Of a DNA stretch of 40,033 bases, positions 34,794 through 40,033 are shown in pieces. How positions within the stretch are numbered: position 1 is the first letter of the stretch; every line of letters begins with the position of its first letter. A model generated the notes under the pieces. The model was not told the DNA's origin. It was given only the letters and a program-made list of their open reading frames with translations, and searched no databases. The DNA is from an uncultured Bacilli bacterium (GTDB taxonomy: Bacteria; Bacillota_I; Bacilli_A; RF39; UBA660). The stretch spans positions 1-40,033 of the forward strand of contig CALVVW010000003.1 of assembly GCA_944364005.1 (NCBI GenBank), given 5' to 3'. Both the position numbers and the translations under genes were made by a program.

Positions 34794-36629
34794 ATGAGTA
34801 ATAACATAAGAAATAATTCAATGATGGAAGCACTAAATAAAGACGGATTAGAAGTATTAAAACAAGATTTACGCTTTTTCTTTTCAGAATGCTATAATTT
34901 CGGTCCAGATCAAAGAATATCAGAAGTAGAAATAAAAGAAGGAGTAGTAACAACTCAGATTGTAATAGAATTAAGAAACAATAAAACAGGAGATATTTCC
35001 TATCAAAAAGTACCATATAATAAAGCAATAAAAGAGATGGAAGAATTACAAAAGAAAAGAAGAAAATTTTATATATCAGCATTAAAATTAGAAAATAATT
35101 ATAAAGAAAGAATATTGGCAAGACATAAAGAAATAACAAAAGAACATAAAGTGACGGGAAATAAGATAGTAGAAGAAACAGTAACTTTAATAAAAAGTGG
35201 TTCTATGTCTCTTCAAGAAGCAGAGAATTTAGCGTATAAGAAAATTAATGAGCTTAATAAAATAGCAAATAAAGGTTTAGAAGAATTAACGAAGTTAGAA
35301 AATTTAGCTTCTTCATTAGACAAATTATCCAAAGAACTAACTGAAGTTTATCCTTCTAAAGAAAGAGTAATAATATCAGATCAAAGATATCAAAAAATGA
35401 ATCAGTTGATAGAACAAATTAAGAAGGAAGCAAAAGAATCAGGATTATTAGATAGATACGTAGAATATCTAGAACCAGAATTTAGAAGTCTATTATCAAC
35501 TCCAATAGAAGAACTTTCTTTCCCAGCTAGAGAATACCTACTAGTAGCAGAGGAATTTTTAGCCAAAATAATGGAAGCCAATGAAGAAAAAATGGAAACG
35601 GATACTTTTAGAACTCTACCGATAGGAGAAAAATTGCAACTTGCTTATTATAGTGGCGCAAATACAAATTTATTTTCAAGCCAATTTAGCAGAATTATAG
35701 GAAGTAGTTTTCCAGGACAAAACACAGCAAAGTTTTTTTCAGAAAGAGATACTAGTAAAAGGAAAGAGTTAGCCGAGATAGCAGAAAAGATAGATGCCAA
35801 AGAAACTATCACACATAGTGAGATGTGGAATTATATTTCCAGTTTCCAAGACTATGAAGTAAGCGATGTAGAAACTAAAATATTAGAAGAAGCACCAAGC
35901 ATCATAGACCAATTAAAGCAATTAAAAGAACAATTTCCAGAAGAAAAAACAATTGATAAAAAATTAGGTTTATATATAGAATATCTCTCTTTAGCTCAGG
36001 AAATAGAAAAAAGAAATTCAAAAGACGAAAGACTAGACATTCTCCTAAATTATACAAGACATCTTCTAGAAATTCAAAGAGAACGAGCTAGCACCTTTTT
36101 AAAAGGCAAAGATTATAATCCTGAAAAGGGTAACGAATATGAAATAAAAAGAAAAGCGGTTTCTATTTTTATTGAATATGTGAAAGAACAACTAGAAAAT
36201 ACATCACAATATAATACTCAAATAAAAGAAAAATGCTTAGAATATTTATTAAAATCTGGAGACTTGTTAAATGAAGGAATTTCTATTTGTGATTCGTTAG
36301 ATAGTGGAATAAAAGCAACTAGTAATCGAAATGACCACTTGCAAAGTTTCTGGCTAAAAAGAATGATAGATAGATATAAAGATGCATATCAATTCCAAAA
36401 AAAAGTAGAAGATTTTCCTGAAATATATGAAATTGATTGTTATGTTGGAGAAGAACCAGTTTTTGATGGCATAATGAATTGTATGAAGCAACGATGTGAA
36501 ACATTAGAGTCCTGGGCTCCTACTACTATGCAGGAAATAAGAGAGGATAGATTAAATATTCCAGAAGAATTATTATTAGAAAAAGGAATAAAAATAAAAA
36601 GAAAAAGTAGAAATAAAGAAAACAAGTAA
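34794..36629 (+). CDS. Large helical cytosolic protein of unknown function (611 aa)
   Basis: A long, highly charged, mainly alpha-helical protein with no membrane segment and no motif that I recognise. The N-terminal 60 residues look globular. Residues 75-190 form helices with heptad-like Leu/Ile spacing (ELNKIANKGLEELTKLENLA), suggesting coiled coil. The rest is a series of amphipathic helices resembling a repeat scaffold. The start at 34794 follows AAAAGGAG; an upstream in-frame ATG at 34728 lacks one. It is next to another unknown coiled-coil protein, so the two may be partners, which is inference. Confidence 0.65.
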   Translation: MSNNIRNNSMMEALNKDGLEVLKQDLRFFFSECYNFGPDQRISEVEIKEGVVTTQIVIELRNNKTGDISYQKVPYNKAIKEMEELQKKRRKFYISALKLENNYKERILARHKEITKEHKVTGNKIVEETVTLIKSGSMSLQEAENLAYKKINELNKIANKGLEELTKLENLASSLDKLSKELTEVYPSKERVIISDQRYQKMNQLIEQIKKEAKESGLLDRYVEYLEPEFRSLLSTPIEELSFPAREYLLVAEEFLAKIMEANEEKMETDTFRTLPIGEKLQLAYYSGANTNLFSSQFSRIIGSSFPGQNTAKFFSERDTSKRKELAEIAEKIDAKETITHSEMWNYISSFQDYEVSDVETKILEEAPSIIDQLKQLKEQFPEEKTIDKKLGLYIEYLSLAQEIEKRNSKDERLDILLNYTRHLLEIQRERASTFLKGKDYNPEKGNEYEIKRKAVSIFIEYVKEQLENTSQYNTQIKEKCLEYLLKSGDLLNEGISICDSLDSGIKATSNRNDHLQSFWLKRMIDRYKDAYQFQKKVEDFPEIYEIDCYVGEEPVFDGIMNCMKQRCETLESWAPTTMQEIREDRLNIPEELLLEKGIKIKRKSRNKENK

Positions 36630-36756
36630 AAGAAGATAGAATAAAAGTTATCACTGACTTAAATCACGTTAAAAAATTGACAGTATAATAAAAAGAAAAG
36701 CCAAGAAAAACTATAAATAATGTAACTTTTATGATACACTTAACATGGTGAACAAA

Positions 36757-38508
36757 ATGAACGAGGCAATTGGAGTAAAAGGTGGTAAGCGAGATAGAAA
36801 AAGAAGAATAATCATTACTGCGAACCAGAAGAAAAAATTAAAAGAAAATTATAAACGTAAAAAGCAAGAGAGAATTAAAAAGTTAGAAAAAGAGGTAAAA
36901 AACCTCCAACTAGCTTCTTTTTTAGTTGCTGTACCAATTTCTGTTGCCGGAACAACAGTTGAAACATTATTAAATCTAAGAGAAGAACAAAAAGAGGAAC
37001 GCTTACAAGTCAAAGGTTTACAAATAGAAGAAAGAGCGCAAGCCAAGGCATTACAAACAGAAGAATTACATCAAGCAAACAAACTAGAACTAGGAGAAAG
37101 TGCTATCTATATAGAAGACTATCAATCAAATGATAGAAAATTTACAGACTATGGATATCCGAAAACCATCGATGGTAAAGAAGTAGTATCCTATCCTGAT
37201 AAAAAAATAATAACAATAGAGAAAAAAGAATATCCAAAAGTAGTAGAAGCCAAAGTATCTCTAGAAGAAAACAACAAAAATATTACGTTAAAAGAAACAC
37301 TAGAACAACCAAATAAACAACAAGAAGAATCACTAGAGCAACAAGAAGAATCACTAGAGCAACAAGAAGTAACTGAAAAACAAAAAAAAGTAGAAGTAAA
37401 AGAACAAAAACAAACGATAATACCAATACCAGAATCCAAGAAAGAAATATTAGAAGAAAATAATATCTTTCAAAAAATTACAGATAAAAAAATAGTAGCC
37501 GAATATGAAGAAAAATTAAAAGATATAAAAATAGAATTAAAAAAATTAATTTATGAATATAACGTTTTACAACAAGCATCAGAAGACTTAACAGATCCGA
37601 AAGAAGCAGAAGAAATATTATATCAACTTAGTATTATCATAAAGAAAATAGAAGAATTAAAAAGTAAAATGAAAATAGATATAAAAGATTTAGAAACAGA
37701 TGCTTATCTTACAGACATAGTAGACCAATATATGGATGAATTTAAAAATAAAAATATTGTCTCAGAAATCAAAGACTCTGATCTTTATATTATGATTGCC
37801 GAAAAATTAGAAGAAGTAACAGAAAAAACAGGAACACTTACTAATAAGGTAGAAGATACCAAAGAAAAATTAGAATTAGATGAAGCTCAATTTGATAAAT
37901 TAAAGGAATCCTATTATAACTTTGAAAACTTTAATAATCAATTAATAGCTTTTCAAAGTGAACAAGATTTCTTATTGAAGGACTTAGAAAAGAAAGTAAG
38001 TGAATCAACATCGATAACAGAACAAGTTCAGTATAGGGTACAATTAATGAATAGACAAAATAGACGTCTACTACAAATGATAGCACTACCAATGTTAATA
38101 CCAGGAAATAGAAGTGCAAGAGCAGTAGCATCCGCAACAGCAGCTTATTTATATTTTATGAGAAACTTATTAAATCCTAGACTAAGACAGCAAAGATATA
38201 GAATTATTTCAGTAATTGACTATAGTAGTGAAATAGAAAAAAATATTTCAAAAATTGAAGATGCTGCAATTAGTATTAGTAAAACATCAAATAAACTAGA
38301 AGAGATGATAAGAAAAATTGAAGTGGATTTTAAAGATTATATGGATACTATTCCCGAATGTAGAGAACTGCTAAGTAATTTGAATAAATTGTTAAGCGAT
38401 TTAAAAGAAAAAGAAGAAGAGTTACAAAAAACAAAGCAAGAACAAGAAAAATTATTAGAAACAAATAATCAAAAAGTAAAAACATTACCTAGAACAGAAG
38501 AGGTGTAA
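36757..38508 (+). CDS. Large coiled-coil protein with two possible membrane segments (583 aa)
   Basis: A very basic N-terminus (residues 1-45, Lys/Arg-rich) leads into a hydrophobic segment (about 48-68, LASFLVAVPISVAGTTVET). Long Glu/Lys/Gln-rich coiled coils follow. A second hydrophobic stretch lies at about residues 437-470, rich in Ala, Met and Leu, in the middle of the C-terminal coiled coil. A low-complexity block QQEESLE is repeated in tandem near residue 190. I do not recognise the family. The ATG at 36757 follows GGTGA, while an ATG at 36745 has no ribosome binding site. Confidence 0.6.
   Translation: MNEAIGVKGGKRDRKRRIIITANQKKKLKENYKRKKQERIKKLEKEVKNLQLASFLVAVPISVAGTTVETLLNLREEQKEERLQVKGLQIEERAQAKALQTEELHQANKLELGESAIYIEDYQSNDRKFTDYGYPKTIDGKEVVSYPDKKIITIEKKEYPKVVEAKVSLEENNKNITLKETLEQPNKQQEESLEQQEESLEQQEVTEKQKKVEVKEQKQTIIPIPESKKEILEENNIFQKITDKKIVAEYEEKLKDIKIELKKLIYEYNVLQQASEDLTDPKEAEEILYQLSIIIKKIEELKSKMKIDIKDLETDAYLTDIVDQYMDEFKNKNIVSEIKDSDLYIMIAEKLEEVTEKTGTLTNKVEDTKEKLELDEAQFDKLKESYYNFENFNNQLIAFQSEQDFLLKDLEKKVSESTSITEQVQYRVQLMNRQNRRLLQMIALPMLIPGNRSARAVASATAAYLYFMRNLLNPRLRQQRYRIISVIDYSSEIEKNISKIEDAAISISKTSNKLEEMIRKIEVDFKDYMDTIPECRELLSNLNKLLSDLKEKEEELQKTKQEQEKLLETNNQKVKTLPRTEEV
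37318..37369 (+). repeat. 21-bp tandem repeat (2.5 copies) inside the coiled-coil gene
   Basis: Units begin at 37318, 37339 and 37360 (partial), coding QQEESLE in each copy. A length of 21 bp keeps the frame. Confidence 0.85.
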
Positions 38509-38553
38509 AATTCTGTCTAAAAAAACAAAAAATGCATAATCAAGTAAGAACTA

Positions 38554-38562
38554 TGATATAAT
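38554..38562 (+). promoter_or_regulatory. Extended -10 promoter of mraY
   Basis: TGATATAAT about 26 bp upstream of the mraY start. No good -35 box was found. Confidence 0.55.
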
Positions 38563-38588
38563 ATTGCAAGAGAAACGGAGTGAACAAA

Positions 38589-39569
38589 ATGCTATTATTG
38601 ACAAAAGCTGTCTTTGCAATAATGATAGGTTTTCTATCTTCGACAGTATTAGGACTAATTTTAATTCCAATATTAAAAAAATTACATTTAGGTCAAAGAA
38701 TCAGTGTATTTGTAGGAGAAGCACATAGAAAAAAAGAGGGAACCCCAACCATTGGTGGACTAATATTTATTATTCCAACGGTAGTCGCAACCATTGCTTT
38801 AACATTAACACATAAAATACCTTATACATCGAATTTAGGAATTGTTCTACTAGTATTTCTAGGATATGCATGTATTGGTTTCCTAGATGATTTCTTATCG
38901 ATAAAACGAGGTAAAAATGAAGGCCTAACTACCTATCAAAAATTATTTATGCAAGTATTAATTGCTATTGGATTTTTCTATATATATATGAGAAATGGAG
39001 GACAGACATCCTGGGTAGTAGGGACATTACATATCGATTTAGAAATGGGATGGCTCTATGGTTTATTTATTTTATTTGTATTAGTTGGAGGTAGTAACGC
39101 TGTAAACTTAACAGATGGTCTAGATGGACTAGCTGGAGGATTATCAGCCATTGCCTTTATAGCATTTAGTTTAATTTCGTTAGTTGTTGGCTTTGAGGAT
39201 ATCGGAATATTTAGTTTAATTTTAGTAGGAAGCTTGCTTGGATATTTAATATATAATACTCATCCCGCAAAAGTAATCATGGGAGATACAGGTTCTCTAG
39301 CCTTAGGTGCTGCCATGGGAGCAATTGCAATTCTAACGCATAGAGAATTAACTCTGTTAGTTGTTGCAGGAATATTTATTATTGAAACATTAAGTGTAAT
39401 ATTACAAACCTTCTGGGTACAAGTATTTCATAAAAAGCTATTTTTAATGACTCCGATTCATCACCATTTTGAAAAACTAGGCTGGGAAGAGACCGATATT
39501 GTAAAACTATTCTGGGTAGGTGGAATATTACTAGCAATGGCAGGAATAATATTTGGAGTATGGTTATAA
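38589..39569 (+). CDS. mraY: MraY, phospho-MurNAc-pentapeptide translocase (326 aa)
   Basis: Transfers phospho-MurNAc-pentapeptide to undecaprenyl phosphate, making lipid I. About ten membrane segments are visible. Family motifs are GTPTIGGLIF, GFLDDF (Asp-Asp metal/substrate site), NAVNLTDGLDGLAGG, MGDTGSLALG and MTPIHHHFEKLGW. The ATG at 38589 follows GGAGTGA; a GTG at 38580 lies inside that ribosome binding site. In Bacilli mraY normally follows spoVD and murE in the dcw cluster; here it follows two unknown genes, and murE is not in the window. Confidence 0.95.
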   Translation: MLLLTKAVFAIMIGFLSSTVLGLILIPILKKLHLGQRISVFVGEAHRKKEGTPTIGGLIFIIPTVVATIALTLTHKIPYTSNLGIVLLVFLGYACIGFLDDFLSIKRGKNEGLTTYQKLFMQVLIAIGFFYIYMRNGGQTSWVVGTLHIDLEMGWLYGLFILFVLVGGSNAVNLTDGLDGLAGGLSAIAFIAFSLISLVVGFEDIGIFSLILVGSLLGYLIYNTHPAKVIMGDTGSLALGAAMGAIAILTHRELTLLVVAGIFIIETLSVILQTFWVQVFHKKLFLMTPIHHHFEKLGWEETDIVKLFWVGGILLAMAGIIFGVWL

Positions 39570-39592
39570 AATTGATAAATATCAGCAACTGT

Positions 39593-39628
39593 AAAAAAGA
39601 TGTAAATGTAGAATACATCTTTTTTTTA
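39593..39628 (+). terminator. Intrinsic terminator of mraY
   Basis: AAAAAAGATGTA pairs with TACATCTTTTTT across a nine-base loop, followed by T-rich DNA. Confidence 0.85.
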
Positions 39629-39639
39629 TTTTATTTAGA

Positions 39640-39648
39640 TGATACAAT
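39640..39648 (+). promoter_or_regulatory. Extended -10 of the last gene
   Basis: TGATACAAT about 44 bp upstream of the start codon. The -35 region is weak. Confidence 0.45.
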
Positions 39649-39691
39649 ACATATAGAGTAGTAGAACATAAATTTAGTGAGGATAAATAAA

Positions 39692-40033
39692 ATGAAAAGA
39701 TTTTTAAAAAATAATATATTAATAATAGTAATAATTGTAATTGTCAGTATAATCTTCTTAAATGGAGGATATAAAAGCTTACAAGAATATAAAGGATATG
39801 TGAATGCAGACCAGCAATTAATTAAAGAATGTGAAAAAGAAGGAACAAACCAAAAAGAATGGTGTGAAGAAGCTATAAAAAATAAAGATGTAGAACTAGA
39901 TTTTTATACTGTGTTTGCAGATGCCTTGACCTGGCAAGTACAGTATATTTACTATTTTGCATTTTTAATAGTTGTAATACCAACAATGATAAAAGTATGT
40001 AAAAAATTAAAATATAAACAAATAATAAATTCA
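39692..40033 (+). CDS. Membrane protein, N-terminal part (114 codons, 3' end outside window)
   Basis: Two membrane segments are visible (about residues 8-24 and 85-103). They flank an external loop with two Cys residues (NADQQLIKECEKEG and EWCEEAIKN), which could form a disulphide. This looks like the first part of a transporter permease or other polytopic protein, but no family was recognised. A GAGG sequence precedes the ATG. It is separated from mraY by a terminator, so it is not part of the dcw unit. Confidence 0.6.
   Translation, partial: MKRFLKNNILIIVIIVIVSIIFLNGGYKSLQEYKGYVNADQQLIKECEKEGTNQKEWCEEAIKNKDVELDFYTVFADALTWQVQYIYYFAFLIVVIPTMIKVCKKLKYKQIINS

Noticed and set aside
33951..35139. 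Long open frames on the minus strand opposite plsC and the 611-aa gene
   Set aside because: They are Leu/Tyr/Phe-rich antisense shadows of AT-rich Glu/Lys codons, with no ribosome binding site.
36674..36695. TTGACA near 36679 as a promoter of the 583-aa gene
   Set aside because: A TATAAT lies only two bases after it, and no -10 is found at the proper distance.
1..40033. Mycoplasma genetic code (TGA = Trp)
   Set aside because: Several genes end at TGA with overlapping starts of the next gene, and conserved Trp positions use TGG.

Overview
This window comes from an AT-rich, Gram-positive-type bacterium of the Bacillota (Bacilli or an allied uncultured lineage). The evidence is Bacilli-style operons and proteins: MraZ–RsmH–FtsL–PBP, comEA–comEC, a DnaI helicase loader, a T-box leader and a YjcZ-like miniprotein. 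Promoters have canonical TTGACA/TATAAT boxes, often with an extended TGn, and Shine-Dalgarno sites are strong GGAGG types. TGA is used as a normal stop and tryptophan is TGG, so this is genetic code 11 and not the Mycoplasma code. A peptidoglycan synthesis gene set argues for a walled cell. The species cannot be named from the sequence alone.

Layout. Positions 1-1520 hold a partial and a complete hypothetical gene, then peptide deformylase and a YjcZ-like miniprotein on the minus strand. Positions 1660-8659 carry an FtsW-like SEDS protein, a stand-alone DHH/DHHA1 phosphoesterase, the competence pair comEA–comEC, dnaI and a secreted M23 peptidase, with a convergent HipA-like kinase on the minus strand (8674-9504). 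Positions 9559-14443 form one transcription unit: promoter, T-box (apparent specifier ACU, threonine), an unknown 158-aa protein, RNase R, and a threonyl-tRNA synthetase that lacks the N-terminal TGS domain. Positions 14519-19002 hold a protein with five exact 86-residue helicase-associated-like repeats, a TPR protein whose normal start has been put out of frame by a 29-bp tandem duplication, and a GNAT-like protein.

The division/cell-wall (dcw) cluster starts at 19092 with a promoter and three 10-bp-spaced GTGG(T/G) MraZ boxes, followed by mraZ, rsmH, ftsL and a PASTA-bearing class B PBP. The usual next members are present in the usual order, but two inserts of foreign content separate them. 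Insert one (23039-29568) holds several single-pass exported proteins, a guanine-deaminase-like enzyme, a DUF1292-like protein and a MYG1-family protein. Then comes a SpoVD-type PBP (29837-31741). Insert two (31843-38508) holds an acyl-CoA synthetase broken by a frameshift, a PlsC-type acyltransferase and two large uncharacterised helical/coiled-coil proteins. mraY follows (38589-39569), and the window ends inside a small membrane protein gene.

The most notable items are the threonine T-box placed over rnr–thrS, the mosaic repeat gene, the 29-bp duplication at the TPR gene start, the frameshifted ligase next to plsC, the unknown pair at 34794-38508, and the SpoVD-style cysteine pair together with a YjcZ-like protein. 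The last two hint at a sporulating ancestry. No tRNA, rRNA, CRISPR array or insertion sequence was seen.
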